The translations under genes and the position numbers were made by a program. From Chthonobacter albigriseus (GTDB lineage Bacteria > Pseudomonadota > Alphaproteobacteria > Rhizobiales > Pleomorphomonadaceae), in the NCBI RefSeq assembly GCF_013839445.1, contig NZ_JACDIT010000003.1:353961-417960 (forward strand): a DNA stretch of 64,000 nt, given 5' to 3'. The notes below the pieces were generated by a model. The model made no database searches. It was not told the origin of the DNA and was given only the letters and a program-made list of their open reading frames with translations. Positions 9,101 to 20,445 of the stretch are shown here, piece after piece. Position 1 is the stretch's first letter. Each line of letters starts with the position of its first letter.

Positions 9101-10015
9101 ATGGACCCCAGGGAGAGCCTCGCGAACGCCACCATCCCGGAGGGGATTGAAGACAAGAAAGTCGCTGCGGCTGCGTGGTTCACAGAGTTGCGCAACCGGA
9201 TCTGCGCCGCCTTCGAAGCAGTCGAGGACGACCTGTCCGGCCCCCTCTCCGATCGTCCGGCCGGGCGCTTCCAGCGCAAGGCCTGGAGCCGCACCGACCA
9301 CACCGGCGCCCACGGCGGCGGCGGCGAGATGTCCCTGATGCACGGCCGCGTCTTCGAGAAGGTCGGCGTCCACGTCTCCACCGTCCACGGCGAGTTCGCG
9401 CCGGAGTTCCGCAATCAGATCCCGGGCGCCTCCGAAGATCCCCGCTTCTGGGCCGGCGGCATATCCCTGATCGCCCACCTGCAAAATCCCAACGTGCCCG
9501 CCGTCCACATGAACACCCGCATGGTGGTGACCACCCGCCAGTGGTTCGGCGGCGGCGCCGACCTGACGCCGGTACTCGACCGCCGACGCACGCAGGAGGA
9601 CCCCGACACCATCGCCTTCCACACGGCGATGCAGTCTGCCTGCGACTCCCACGCCCATGTCGACTACGGCCGCTACAAGGCCTGGTGCGACGAGTACTTC
9701 TTCCTGAAGCACCGCAACGAGATGCGCGGCATCGGCGGCATCTTCTACGACTACCTGCATTCCGGAAGCTGGGACGCCGACTTCGCCTTCACCCGCGACG
9801 TCGGCCTCGCCTTCCTCGACGTCTACCCCCGGCTCGTCCGCGCCAACATGGAAACGCCCTGGACCGACGCCGACCGCGAGGAACAGCTCGTCCGCCGCGG
9901 CCGCTATGTCGAGTTCAACCTCCTCTACGACCGCGGCACCATCTTCGGCCTGAAGACCGGCGGCAATATCGAAAGCATCCTCTCCTCCATGCCCCCGGTG
10001 GCCAAGTGGCCGTGA
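9101..10015 (+). CDS. hemF: Oxygen-dependent coproporphyrinogen III oxidase
   Basis: Oxidatively decarboxylates coproporphyrinogen III to protoporphyrinogen IX in aerobic heme synthesis, acting as a soluble dimer. The 304-residue product is typical in length and has strong family segments: [10 protein letters not shown] near residue 148, the catalytic-region His residues around [20 protein letters not shown] near residue 206 and GGIFYDYL near residue 218. A purine-rich AAGGAGAA precedes the ATG. Its location close to trmL and the bc1 genes suits a heme-demanding respiratory neighbourhood. Confidence 0.96.
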   Translation: MDPRESLANATIPEGIEDKKVAAAAWFTELRNRICAAFEAVEDDLSGPLSDRPAGRFQRKAWSRTDHTGAHGGGGEMSLMHGRVFEKVGVHVSTVHGEFAPEFRNQIPGASEDPRFWAGGISLIAHLQNPNVPAVHMNTRMVVTTRQWFGGGADLTPVLDRRRTQEDPDTIAFHTAMQSACDSHAHVDYGRYKAWCDEYFFLKHRNEMRGIGGIFYDYLHSGSWDADFAFTRDVGLAFLDVYPRLVRANMETPWTDADREEQLVRRGRYVEFNLLYDRGTIFGLKTGGNIESILSSMPPVAKWP

Positions 10016-10028
10016 GGCTCGCGCCCAC

Positions 10029-11213
10029 TCAGCCCGCTTCAAAGCCCCCGCGGATCCACGCCTCCTCCAATGACCTAAGCCGTTTCCCGAGTTCCGGTCC
10101 GGGCTCCATGCCCTGCGCCACCAGATCCGCGCCCGTGATCGGGAACCGGGGAGCAGCCCAGTCCTTTGCAATACCGAACGTGGCCGGCAGGGCGGCACCG
10201 GAACGGGCCGCCGAATGGATAAGCGCGCCGACGACGACCGTATTCCCCGCCCGGTAGACCGCCTCCTTCACCGCTTGCGTAACCGGATCCGCCCAAAGTC
10301 GCGCGCCCCAATTCACGACGTCGGCGATCAGGTCGCGTTCCGCGTTTGAGAGCCGCATCCGCTCCGCCAATCGCACGGCGTCATCCGCCATCTCTGCACC
10401 GAGCACGGCGAGCGCCAGCGGTGGTACCAGCTCCACGCCGCTGGCCTTCGCCAGGTCGAACGCCCGCTTCAGGCGATCCGGCCATCCCTGGCCGCCGAGC
10501 GCATGCTCCAGGATGCCGGCATTCGCCATCACGGCCGTCGTGTCGGGTGCTCCCTTGGCAATGACCAGCTTGCGCATCTCCTGGCCGATCCGCTCGCGCG
10601 ACAGCCGGTCGAGCCCGGCCTGCAACCGCATGCAGGCCTCCAGCCCCTCCGGGTCCGGCCGCCCGTGGCCGTAGGTCGCGAAGAACCTGAAGAACCTGAG
10701 GATCCTGAGGTAGTCCTCGCGGATCCGCTCGTCCGGCACGCCGATGAAGCGCACCCGCCGCGCCGCGATGTCGGGCAGCCCGCCGACCGGATCGTGCAGC
10801 GTCCCGTCGAGGTCGCAGGCGACCGCGTTCATGGTGAAGTCCCGGCGGCGGGCGTCCTCCGCCCAGTCGTCGGTGTAGGCGACCACCGCCCGCCGCCCGT
10901 CGGTCTCCACGTCGGAGCGCAGCGTCGTCACCTCGAACGGCTTCGACCGAGCGATCACCGTCACCGTGCCGTGCTCGATGCCCGTCGGCACCGGCTTCAG
11001 CCCCGCCGCTGCCGCGAGCTCGACCACCCGCTCTGGCCGGGCGTCGGTGCAGAGGTCGACGTCGGCGACCGGTTCGCCAAGCAGGGTATTCCGCACCGCT
11101 CCGCCCACCGCCCGCACCCGGTGCCCGCCGGCCTCGATCGCCCGCACCACCGCCGCGAGCGCCGGGTCGGCGAGAAAAGCGGCGCCGGCGAGGGAGGCGG
11201 GCAGATCGCTCAA
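10029..11213 (-). CDS. CCA-adding / poly(A) polymerase family tRNA nucleotidyltransferase
   Basis: A class II nucleotidyltransferase of 394 residues that adds or repairs the 3'-CCA of tRNA; some alphaproteobacterial members could instead be poly(A) polymerases. The N-terminal catalytic motif GGAVRNTLLGEPVADVDL (residues ~37-54) carries the metal-binding Asp residues, followed by the EDARRRDFTMNA segment near residue 119 and the RILRFFRFFATYG motif near residue 171. It is the last gene of a three-gene operon: its ATG overlaps the nudL stop by four bases, so translation is probably coupled. CCA addition is the more likely role since no other such gene is visible. Confidence 0.9.
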   Translation of the reverse strand: MSDLPASLAGAAFLADPALAAVVRAIEAGGHRVRAVGGAVRNTLLGEPVADVDLCTDARPERVVELAAAAGLKPVPTGIEHGTVTVIARSKPFEVTTLRSDVETDGRRAVVAYTDDWAEDARRRDFTMNAVACDLDGTLHDPVGGLPDIAARRVRFIGVPDERIREDYLRILRFFRFFATYGHGRPDPEGLEACMRLQAGLDRLSRERIGQEMRKLVIAKGAPDTTAVMANAGILEHALGGQGWPDRLKRAFDLAKASGVELVPPLALAVLGAEMADDAVRLAERMRLSNAERDLIADVVNWGARLWADPVTQAVKEAVYRAGNTVVVGALIHSAARSGAALPATFGIAKDWAAPRFPITGADLVAQGMEPGPELGKRLRSLEEAWIRGGFEAG

Positions 11214-11857
11214 CGGTACACCTGTTCATAGAAGAGCCTCAGGATCCCGGCCGTCACGCCCCAGATCCGCCGCTCCTGGTAGGGCATCGCATAATAGCGC
11301 CGTTCCACGCCGCGGAACGGGCGCGTCTCCAGCAGATGGTTCTCCGGCGTCATCAGGAACGCCAGCGGCACCTGGAAGACGTCCGCCACCTCCTCCGGAT
11401 TGGGCGTCAGCGGGGCGTCCTCCTCCACCACGGCCACCACCGGGAAGATCCGGTAGCCGGTGTTGGAGATGTAGGGGTCGAGCAGGCCCAACGGCCGCAC
11501 CAGACGCCGGTCGAGCCCGATCTCCTCCTCCGCCTCGCGCAGCGCCGCCGCCACCGGATCGGCGTCCTCCGGATCGATTTTGCCGCCCGGCAGCGCGATC
11601 TGGCCGGCATGCGCCTTCAGGTGGGCGGTCCGCAGCGTCAGGATCATCGAAGCGCCCTCCGCCCCGCCCACGATGCCGATCAGCACCGCCGCGTCGCGCA
11701 GCGTCATGTCCTTCAGGAACTCCGTCAGCGACGGGTCCGTCACATGGTCGCCGGCATGCAGCCTCGGCACCAGGCGCGTCGTGTCCAGCGGGTGCAGCCG
11801 CTCCCGCCGGGCATCGAGGTCGGCCGTTGAGAACACCGGTGTCGCCACGTCGCTCAT
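11210..11857 (-). CDS. nudL: Nudix hydrolase, CoA pyrophosphatase type
   Basis: A Nudix enzyme of 215 residues expected to split coenzyme A or its derivatives to 3'-phosphoadenosine phosphate and 4'-phosphopantetheine. The Nudix box is GGKIDPEDADPVAAALREA continuing into EEEIGL (residues ~92-116), with the LRTAHLKAHAGQIALPGG lead-in characteristic of the NudL/PCD1 CoA-specific group. ATGA overlaps at both ends tie it to the DUF1285 gene upstream and to the tRNA nucleotidyltransferase downstream. CoA specificity is inferred from this lead-in motif only. Confidence 0.9.
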   Translation of the reverse strand: MSDVATPVFSTADLDARRERLHPLDTTRLVPRLHAGDHVTDPSLTEFLKDMTLRDAAVLIGIVGGAEGASMILTLRTAHLKAHAGQIALPGGKIDPEDADPVAAALREAEEEIGLDRRLVRPLGLLDPYISNTGYRIFPVVAVVEEDAPLTPNPEEVADVFQVPLAFLMTPENHLLETRPFRGVERRYYAMPYQERRIWGVTAGILRLFYEQVYR

Positions 11858-12444
11858 GCCTCGCCCATCGCTCCCTTCGGAAGCGGGTGGAACACCCCGC
11901 CAGCCCGGATGCCCAGGCGGCCGTCCGGGCCTTCCTCGACCAGCTCCGCCGCCTCCTGCGCCAGCGCCCGCGTGAACCGCGCCTCCAGCCCCGCCCGGAC
12001 ATGGACGTAGGGCACCAGCCCGCCCGAGCCCTCCTCGATGACGAACCGCAGCCGATGCTCCGGCCCGGCCTCCACCACGTCACCGACGTTGGTGCGAAGC
12101 GTCAGCGTCCGCCCGTCGCCATCCCCGGCCGCGTGCATCTCCACCGCCAGGAACGGCACGTCGGCGACGCGGATGCCCACCTTCTCCACCGGCGTCACCA
12201 GGAAATAGGCATCCGCATCGCGCTTCAGAACGCTCGCGAACAGCCGCACGAGTGCCTCCCGCCCGATCGGCGTGCCCATGTAGTGCCACTGCCCGGCCCG
12301 GTCGATCGCCATGTCGATGTCGCCGCAGAACGGCGGGTTCCACCGCTCAACCGGCGGCTTGCGACCATCCGGCGCGGCCCGGCCGATCAGCGCGGCCAAC
12401 CCTGCCATGTCGCCGCCGAAAGGTTGGTTTTCAGCCGCGCCCAT
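11854..12444 (-). CDS. DUF1285 family protein
   Basis: A 196-residue soluble protein of the DUF1285 family, found in many proteobacteria, of unknown biochemical function. Recognisable segments are the WNPPFCGDIDMAIDRAGQW stretch near residues 35-53 and the GTPIGREALVRLFASVL stretch after it, followed by a beta-rich C-terminal half. It is the first gene of the DUF1285-nudL-CCA-enzyme operon, with a 4-nt overlap to nudL. Divergent from moxR; about 190 nt separate the two start codons and must hold both promoters. Only the family assignment is claimed. Confidence 0.85.
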   Translation of the reverse strand: MGAAENQPFGGDMAGLAALIGRAAPDGRKPPVERWNPPFCGDIDMAIDRAGQWHYMGTPIGREALVRLFASVLKRDADAYFLVTPVEKVGIRVADVPFLAVEMHAAGDGDGRTLTLRTNVGDVVEAGPEHRLRFVIEEGSGGLVPYVHVRAGLEARFTRALAQEAAELVEEGPDGRLGIRAGGVFHPLPKGAMGEA

Positions 12445-12637
12445 GCTTCCGCTTCCCGCAACCCGCCTTCACGACGACGTGACCGATGGTTCTGGCATTC
12501 GTCACTTTTTCGCCTTCTGAAGTCTTTCCCGTGGACGAAACCGATCCCGTGTCCATGTTTCCATATGGCATGGGATGCGTCGGCCTTTAAGAGATGTCAA
12601 ACTCGACCGACGGCCTGCGACAGGAGACTACCGGACC

Positions 12638-13644
<1,007 letters not shown>

Positions 13645-13648
<4 letters not shown>

Positions 13649-14583
13649 CGCGCATGGCGGGCGTCGACCAGACCGCGACTGCCCCTGTGCTGACGCCGGC
13701 CATGACGGCGAGCGCCCGTTCGCTCGCCGCATCGCTGCCGGATCTGATGGTGGAGGCCCGCCAGGTCGCCAACACCGTCGCGACGGGTTGGCACGGACGG
13801 CGTCGCGCCGGCTTCGGCGAGGACTTCTGGCAGTTTCGCCCTTTCCAGTTCGGCGAACCCGCCCGCCGGATCGACTGGCGACGCTCCGCCCGCGAGGAAG
13901 GCCACCTCTACGTCCGCGAGCAGGAACTGGAGAACGCCCATACGGTGTGGCTCTGGTCGGACCTCTCCGCGTCGATGCGCTTCAAGTCCGATCTGGCCTC
14001 CACATTCAAACGCGACCGCGCCATCGTGCTGATGGTCGCGCTGGCCGAACTGCTGGCCCGCTCCGGCGAGCGAATCGGCCTGCTCGGTCACGGCCGGCCG
14101 ATCGCCAGCCGCAGCGCGGCCGAACGCCTTGCCATGACGCTTTCGCATCTGGAAGACGACACAGCTCGCCCGTCCGTCGGCGCTGTCCGCCGCTTTCATG
14201 AGGTGGTCGTGTTCGGCGATTTTCTCGACCCGGCCGACGAGATCGCCCTGGAGCTGTCCCACCTCTCCGGATCCGGCGCGCGCGTCCACCTCGTCCAGGT
14301 GCTCGACCCCATCGAGGAGACCTTCCCCTTCACCGGCCGCACCGAATTCATCGATCCCGAAACCGGAGGTCGCATCACCGCAGGTCGGGCGGAAGCCTGG
14401 AAGAAGGGCTATCTGGAAGCGCTCGGCCGCCACCGTGAGGCGCTGCGCGACGCGACCCGGCGCCCCGGCTGGAGCTTCCTGATCCACCACACCGACCGAC
14501 CGCCGGCCGACGTGTTGCTCGCGTTGCACGCTCGCTTGTCAGCCGGCGCCGTCCACACCGGCGTGGCGGGAGGCGCGGCATGA
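13645..14583 (+). CDS. DUF58 domain protein (MoxR partner)
   Basis: A 312-residue DUF58 protein. The domain resembles a von Willebrand A fold, and the conserved segment EDFWQFRPFQFGEPARRIDWRRSARE near residues 60-85 is diagnostic. The following WLWSDLSASMRFKS segment resembles a VWA MIDAS start. No membrane helix is evident. Its ATG overlaps the moxR stop (ATGA), giving coupled translation with its probable ATPase partner. It likely acts as the client or adaptor of MoxR; the physiological task of the system here is not known. Confidence 0.9.
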
Positions 14584-17414
14584 TGGGCCTTCCCTTCGCC
14601 TTCGCTGCGCCCTGGGTGCTCGTCGGTCTTGTGGCGCTTCCCATCCTCTGGTGGGTGCTGCGGGTCACCCCACCGCGCCCGAGCCTCGTCACCTTCCCGC
14701 CGCTGCGGCTCCTGTCGCAGGTTCGCGTGGAGGAGGAGACCCCTGCGCGAACCCCTTGGTGGCTCACGCTGATCCGCCTTCTCCTGGCGGCCCTCGTCAT
14801 TTTCGCGCTGGCCGGCCCGACCTTCCGCCCGGTGGCCGACCGTCTCACCGGCACAGGCCCCGTCTGGCTTCTGATCGACAACGGCTACTCCGCCGCTCCC
14901 GATTGGGAGGCCCGCCGGTCCACCGCCCAGTCCGTCATCGACAACGCCTCGGCCGCCGGACGGCCAGTCGTCGTGGTCGGCACGGCCGAGGGCATCAGCC
15001 GCGACATCACCGCGGTCCGGCCGGAGGAAGCGGGCGACCGTCTCGCCGCCCTGGAACCGCGCGCCTGGTCTCCAGACCATGGCCTCCTGACCCAGCCGCT
15101 TGCCCGCGCCGCCGAAGCCGCGGCGCCCGGCGACGTCGTCTGGATCGCCGAACCGGTCGACGACGGCACGGGCGCCGCCTTTGCCGCAACGCTGCGCGAC
15201 CTGGCCCCGGGCGCCGCCGTGACCGTCGCCGGGGCGGGCTCCGTGCCGCCGCCCGTGGTCACCGCCGTCGCCCATGACGGCGAGGCGATCAAGGCTACGA
15301 TACGCCGGATCGACGCCGCTACCACTGCCACGGGAACGATCCGCGCCGTCGACCGCCGAGGCACATTGCTTGACGAACAGCCCTACGCCTTCGAAGCCGA
15401 CGCGACGGAAGCGAGCGCCAGCTTCAAGCTGCCGCTGGAACTCCGCAACGAGATCGCCCGCATCGAGGTCGTCGGTGCGCGGACAGCCGGTGCGGTGCAG
15501 TTGCTCGACGACCGCTGGCGCCGCCGCACCGTCGGCCTTATCTCCGGCGCCAACGCCGACCGCGCCCAGCCGCTCCTGTCGCCGACCTACTATCTCACCC
15601 GGGCGCTGTCGCCCTTCGCCGATATCCGCGAGCCCCGCTCCTCCGGCATCGACGCCGCCGTCGAGGGCTACGTGAACGACGGCATCGCCGCGATCGTGAT
15701 GGCCGACGTCGGCACCCTCACCGGCGAAACCGCCGAGACGGTCTCCAGCTTCATCGAGGGTGGCGGCGTGCTGATCCGCTTCGCCGGACCGCGGCTCGCC
15801 GCCGGCGAGGACGACCTTGTGCCGGTGCCGCTTCGCCGCGGTGGCCGCACCCTCGGCGGCGCGCTCTCCTGGGAGGAGCCTCAGTCGCTCGCCGACTTCT
15901 CCGACGCCGGCCCCTTCTCCGACGTCGCAGTGCCGGGCGACGTGTCGGTCGAGCGTCAGGTGCTCGCCGAGCCCTCGCCCGACCTCGACGCCAGCACCTG
16001 GGCGACCCTTGCCGACGGCACGCCGCTGGTCACCGCCAAGAAGGTCGGCGCCGGCTGGCTGGTCCTCTTCCACGTCACCGCCGACACCACCTGGTCGAAC
16101 CTTCCGATCTCAGGCGCGTTCGTCGAGATGCTGAGGCGCGTCGTGGCGCTCGGCCAGGCCACCGGCACGGCGACGGCCGACCGTGCGGTCGCCACCCAGG
16201 CGCTGCTCGCACCGTTGTTGATCCTCGACGGCCAGGGCCGCCTGACGAGCCCCCCGAACGACGTCCGCGGCATCCCCGCCGCCGGGGTCGCCAACGTGAC
16301 CGCCAGCCGGGACACCCCGCCCGGCCTCTACGGAACCGAGGATGCGTTCCGCGCGGTGAACCTGATGCGACCCGACACCCCCTTCGCCCGCCTCGACCTC
16401 GCCGCCCTCGGCCCTGAGGCGACCCGCGTGCCGCTGTCCACCGACCGCGGCGTCGCGCTCGAACCCTGGCTGTTCTCGATGGCTTTCCTGCTGCTGATTG
16501 TCGACGCCATCGCCGTGCTCGCTCTTGTCGGCGGGATCCGGCTCTTCACTGGTTGGCGCGCCGCCGGCACCACCACCGCCATCTTCCTCGCAGCCGTCCT
16601 GTCGCTCGCACCGGGCGACGCCCGTGCCCAGACTCAGCTCTCCGCCGAGGACCAGAAGATCATCGACGAGGTGAGCGTTCCGCGCCTGGCCTACATCACA
16701 ACCGGCAACGCCGAGATCGACGAAGCCAGTCGCGCCGGCCTCTGGGCGCTCACCCGCTTCCTCGCCGCCCGTACGGCGCTGGAGGGTGGCGAGCCCGTCG
16801 GACTCGACCCCGAGAAGGACGAACTCGCCTTCTTCCCGTTGATCTACTGGCCGGTCGATCCCGCCGTCGCCGCGCCGAGCCGCGCCGCGATGGACCGCAT
16901 CGACGCCTTCATGAAGTCCGGCGGAACGGTGCTCTTCGACACCCGCGACCAGTTCTCCAACTTCGACGGCGGCTCGACCCCAGCATCCGAGCGCCTACGC
17001 GAGATGCTGGCGACCCTCGACGTGCCCGCCCTGGAGCCGGTCCCGGCCGATCACGTGCTGACCAAGGCCTTCTACCTGATGGCTGATTTCCCCGGCCGCT
17101 ACGTCGGCAGCCCGCTCTGGGTGGAGGCGAGCACCTCCGCCGAGGAGGAGGCCGCGGCCGAAGGCGGCGGCGACGTTCGCCCGGTCCGCACCGGCGACGG
17201 CGTGTCCCCGATCCTGATCACCGGCAACGACTTCGCCGGCGCCTGGGCGGCCGACGACGCCGGCCAGTTCCTCTATCCCGTCGTCCCCGGCGAGCCGCGC
17301 CAGCGCGAGTTCGCCCTCCGGGCCGGCGTCAACATCGTCATGTACAGCCTGACCGGCAACTACAAGGCCGATCAGGTCCATGTTCCTGCGCTTCTGGAGC
17401 GTCTGGGGCAGTAA
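14580..17414 (+). CDS. BatA-like / DUF4159 membrane protein
   Basis: A 944-residue membrane protein. The N-terminus has the BatA-type double membrane anchor (helices ~8-28 and ~60-80 around PPRPSLVTFPPLRLL), then a long extracytoplasmic part, two more helices near residues 625-680, and a C-terminal DUF4159 domain (~690-940) of the amidotransferase-like fold, with the DELAFFPLIYWPV and GGTVLFDTRDQ segments. It overlaps DUF58 by four bases. Alphaproteobacterial MoxR operons commonly carry such a BatA-DUF4159 fusion. A part in envelope homeostasis is inferred by analogy with Bat systems. Confidence 0.88.
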   Translation: MMGLPFAFAAPWVLVGLVALPILWWVLRVTPPRPSLVTFPPLRLLSQVRVEEETPARTPWWLTLIRLLLAALVIFALAGPTFRPVADRLTGTGPVWLLIDNGYSAAPDWEARRSTAQSVIDNASAAGRPVVVVGTAEGISRDITAVRPEEAGDRLAALEPRAWSPDHGLLTQPLARAAEAAAPGDVVWIAEPVDDGTGAAFAATLRDLAPGAAVTVAGAGSVPPPVVTAVAHDGEAIKATIRRIDAATTATGTIRAVDRRGTLLDEQPYAFEADATEASASFKLPLELRNEIARIEVVGARTAGAVQLLDDRWRRRTVGLISGANADRAQPLLSPTYYLTRALSPFADIREPRSSGIDAAVEGYVNDGIAAIVMADVGTLTGETAETVSSFIEGGGVLIRFAGPRLAAGEDDLVPVPLRRGGRTLGGALSWEEPQSLADFSDAGPFSDVAVPGDVSVERQVLAEPSPDLDASTWATLADGTPLVTAKKVGAGWLVLFHVTADTTWSNLPISGAFVEMLRRVVALGQATGTATADRAVATQALLAPLLILDGQGRLTSPPNDVRGIPAAGVANVTASRDTPPGLYGTEDAFRAVNLMRPDTPFARLDLAALGPEATRVPLSTDRGVALEPWLFSMAFLLLIVDAIAVLALVGGIRLFTGWRAAGTTTAIFLAAVLSLAPGDARAQTQLSAEDQKIIDEVSVPRLAYITTGNAEIDEASRAGLWALTRFLAARTALEGGEPVGLDPEKDELAFFPLIYWPVDPAVAAPSRAAMDRIDAFMKSGGTVLFDTRDQFSNFDGGSTPASERLREMLATLDVPALEPVPADHVLTKAFYLMADFPGRYVGSPLWVEASTSAEEEAAAEGGGDVRPVRTGDGVSPILITGNDFAGAWAADDAGQFLYPVVPGEPRQREFALRAGVNIVMYSLTGNYKADQVHVPALLERLGQ

Positions 17415-17429
17415 CCGGAGCGTCGCCGT

Positions 17430-19505
17430 TTGGCCTGGTCCCTCGCCTTCGACCCGTTCGTCCCCTGGTGGCTGATCGTCGCCGCGGCGGTCGTCGCCCT
17501 GGCCCTGGTGGGTTTCGGCGCGACCCGGCGGATCCGCGGCACGATCCTGCGCGGCCTGGTGTTCCTGGCGCTTCTCGGCGCGCTCGCCGATCCCTCGCTG
17601 GTCCGCGAACAGCGCGCGCCGCTGGAGAGCGTTGTCGCGGTGGTCGCCGACCGCTCCGCGTCCCAGAGTGTCGAAACCCGAACCGACGACACCAGCGCCG
17701 CCGTGGCGGGACTGACCGAGCGCCTCTCCAAACTCCCGAACATCGACGTCCGCGTCGTGGAAAGTGCCCGCGAGACAACCGGAGATGGCACCCAGTTGTT
17801 TGCCGACGTGTCCCGCGCCCTCTCCGACGTCCCGCCCGACCGCATCGCGGGCGTCATCGCGGTGACCGACGGCGAAGTGCACGACGTGCCCGCCGACAAG
17901 GGCAAACTCGGCTTTTCCGCCCCGGTTCACGCCCTGATCACCGGCCACGAGGACGAGATGGACCGCCGCGTTCAGGTCGTCTCGGCGCCGAAGTTCGGCC
18001 TTGTCGACAGCACCCAGGTGGTCCGCTTCAAGGTGGACGACCAGGGCAAGGCGCCCCAGGGCGTGACGGTCGAGGTTGTGGTCAAGCGCGACGGCGAAGA
18101 GATGGTCCGCCTGGATGTGCTCCCCGGCCAGGAAGTCTCGATCGACGTCCAGATCGCCCACGGCGGACAGAACATCTTCGAGATCGAGACCCCGGTCATC
18201 GACGGCGAACTCTCCCCGGTGAACAACCGGACCGTCGCCGTCATCGAGGGAATCCGCGAGAACCTCCGGGTGCTACTCGTCTCCGGCGAACCCCATGCCG
18301 GAGAGCGGACCTGGCGCAACCTGTTGAAGTCGGACGCCTCGGTGGACCTCGTCCACTTCACCATTCTCCGCCCGCCGGAAAAGCAGGACGGCACACCGAT
18401 CAATGAACTGTCGCTGATCGCATTCCCTACCCGCGAGTTGTTCGCCACCAAGATCGATGAATTCGACCTCATCATTTTCGATCGATACCAGCGCCGCGGC
18501 GTCCTTCCGCTGATCTACTTCGACAATATCGCCCGCTATGTTGCAGATGGCGGCGCTGTTCTGATCGCCGCTGGTCCCGATCCTGACGACGGGGATAGCG
18601 TATACGATACCCCGCTGGCGCCGACCTTGCCGGCCCGGCCGACCGGCGAGACGCTGGAAGTGCCCTTCAAGGCTGCTGTCAGCAACCTGGGCGAGCGTCA
18701 TCCGGTGACCCGCGATCTGCCCGGCGCCGAGGCCTCCCCTCCGGCCTGGTCCCGCTGGTTCCGCCTGATCGACGCCGTCGCCGAGCGCGGCGAAACGGTG
18801 ATGAACGGGCCGGACGAGAAGCCCCTCCTGGTGCTGTCGCGGGAGGGCGAGGGCCGCGTCGCGATGCTACTCAGCGATCAGGTCTGGTTGTGGGCCCGCA
18901 ATTTCGAAGGCGGCGGCCCGCACGTTCCGCTGCTCCGCCGGTTGGCGCATTGGCTGATGAAGGAGCCCGACCTGGAGGAGGAGGCGCTCCGCATGCAGGC
19001 CGAGAACGGCGACCTGATCGTCGAGCGCCAGACCCTCGAGGAAGCCGTCGAGCCCGTCACCGTGACGCTCCCAACGGGAGAAAGCCGCCAGTTGACGCTC
19101 GATCGCGCCGAGAACGGCCTGTTCCGCAGCCGCATCGACGACGCCCCGCTCGGCCTTTACCGGGCGACCGACGGCACGCTGACCGCGCTGGCGCATGTCG
19201 GACCGACCGATCCGAAGGAGTACCGCTCGCTGCTTTCCACCACCGAGGTCCTGCAACCGATCGCCGACGCGACGGGAGGAACGGTGCAGCGCCTGAAGGA
19301 GGCGGCGGACGAGGCCGTGACCATCCCGCGCATCGTTCCAGGACGCGGCGGGAGCAGCTTTGGCGGGCCGGGCTGGCTCGGTCTCGACGTCTCCGACGCC
19401 TACGAGGTGACCGGAATCGAGCGCACCCGGCTGCTCGCCGGCTTCCTTGGACTCGCCCTGTTCCTGGCCGCGCTGGGTGCAACCTGGTGGCGAGAGGGGC
19501 ACTGA
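17430..19505 (+). CDS. Large membrane protein with amidotransferase-like domain
   Basis: A 691-residue protein, last gene of the moxR operon. It has two N-terminal helices (residues ~10-30 and ~38-55), an extracytoplasmic region with a VWA-like segment (AVVADRSASQS near residue 72), an amidotransferase-like domain (~275-500, LRVLLVSGEPHAGERTWR and YVADGGAVLIAAGPD) and one C-terminal helix. The start is a TTG at 17430 with GGAG ten bases upstream; no ATG fits. Typical of the last gene in alphaproteobacterial MoxR/DUF58/DUF4159 operons. Function is unknown; no catalytic Cys-His-Glu triad is apparent in the amidotransferase-like part. Confidence 0.85.
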   Translation: MAWSLAFDPFVPWWLIVAAAVVALALVGFGATRRIRGTILRGLVFLALLGALADPSLVREQRAPLESVVAVVADRSASQSVETRTDDTSAAVAGLTERLSKLPNIDVRVVESARETTGDGTQLFADVSRALSDVPPDRIAGVIAVTDGEVHDVPADKGKLGFSAPVHALITGHEDEMDRRVQVVSAPKFGLVDSTQVVRFKVDDQGKAPQGVTVEVVVKRDGEEMVRLDVLPGQEVSIDVQIAHGGQNIFEIETPVIDGELSPVNNRTVAVIEGIRENLRVLLVSGEPHAGERTWRNLLKSDASVDLVHFTILRPPEKQDGTPINELSLIAFPTRELFATKIDEFDLIIFDRYQRRGVLPLIYFDNIARYVADGGAVLIAAGPDPDDGDSVYDTPLAPTLPARPTGETLEVPFKAAVSNLGERHPVTRDLPGAEASPPAWSRWFRLIDAVAERGETVMNGPDEKPLLVLSREGEGRVAMLLSDQVWLWARNFEGGGPHVPLLRRLAHWLMKEPDLEEEALRMQAENGDLIVERQTLEEAVEPVTVTLPTGESRQLTLDRAENGLFRSRIDDAPLGLYRATDGTLTALAHVGPTDPKEYRSLLSTTEVLQPIADATGGTVQRLKEAADEAVTIPRIVPGRGGSSFGGPGWLGLDVSDAYEVTGIERTRLLAGFLGLALFLAALGATWWREGH

Positions 19506-19598
19506 TCCCCTCCCCCGCTTCGTCGTGCGCTTTTTCGTGTTGATGTAGTCGCGTTTTTCGAGCGGAACCGGGGCTACGTAGCCGCCGAACCCCGCTGG

Positions 19599-20147
19599 TC
19601 AGCGAGCCGCGCGTGCAGCGCCGCCCACCCCGTCCGACGCCCCCGCGATCAGCTCGGCGACGAGCAGCCGGGTCGGATCCACCGGACCGGGCATCTCGAT
19701 CGCACCAGCCTTAGCCACCCTGAAGCCAAACGGCCAATAGTACGGCAGGTCGCCGACCAGGAGGACAAGCCGGTGGCCGTGCTGCCGCGCAGCCTCCATC
19801 GACCGGCGCATCAGCGCCTTGCCGACCCCCAGGTTCTTGAGCTCCGGCCGCACGGCCAGCGGCCCGAGCAGCAGCGCCGGCGTTTCCCCGATCAGGATCG
19901 GCGTCAGCCGAACCGAGCCGACCAGCTCCCCCCCGGCCTCGGCGACCAGGCTGAGCAGGGGATCGTGCGGCGTTCCCTCCCGAAGGCGGAAGGCGGTGCG
20001 GGCGAATCGCCCCGGACCGAACGTGACCTCGTGGATCGCCTCGATCCGGTCGGTGTCGGCGGGATTTTCGGAGCGGAAGTGGACGCCGTCCAAGAGGAGC
20101 GGCGAAGCGGGGGCGTGAAGAGTGTCGACGGACATCATCGCAGTCAT
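19599..20147 (-). CDS. GNAT family N-acetyltransferase
   Basis: A 182-residue GCN5-related acetyltransferase of the YhbS-like group, which transfers acetyl from acetyl-CoA to an unknown amine. The acetyl-CoA-binding segment is LAVRPELKNLGVGKALMRR near residues 97-115, and the conserved LLVGDLPYYWPFGF follows near residue 130. Start alternatives are the ATGs at 20147, 20138 and 20135; none has a strong ribosome site. It stands alone on the minus strand, convergent with the moxR operon. The substrate cannot be read from the sequence. Confidence 0.85.
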   Translation of the reverse strand: MTAMMSVDTLHAPASPLLLDGVHFRSENPADTDRIEAIHEVTFGPGRFARTAFRLREGTPHDPLLSLVAEAGGELVGSVRLTPILIGETPALLLGPLAVRPELKNLGVGKALMRRSMEAARQHGHRLVLLVGDLPYYWPFGFRVAKAGAIEMPGPVDPTRLLVAELIAGASDGVGGAARAAR

Positions 20148-20445
20148 GGCGGCCTGTTCAGCGAAGAGAAGCGTGGATAAAGCCCGCGTCTCCGCCTCGG
20201 AACCTGCCGGCTGCCGATGGGTCAGCGCAGGCGAGCGGACGCGAGGGCACGGAGCGGGTCGAAGCCGCTCGGCCGAATTCGTCGTCGCAGGTCCGCTCTG
20301 ACCGACATGAAAAGTTATCCCCTCAGGAGGCCAGTGCGTTTATCACGGGACAGCAGCACCGACAAGGGAGGCGGCATGGAAGAAGCTGGAACGGAAATAC
20401 GCAGAACCGCCCGCGTCCGGGGCGGACATGTGCGCAGCCAAACCC
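20148..20445. other. Gap upstream of the GNAT gene
   Basis: About 298 nt without a convincing gene. It holds the upstream region of the GNAT gene and the 3' flank of the small membrane-protein gene ending at 20446. Short open frames here have poor codon use and no ribosome site in the right place. Confidence 0.5.

Noticed and set aside
14409..16073. A 554-codon frame opposite the BatA/DUF4159 gene
   Set aside because: Shadow frame with unnatural composition.
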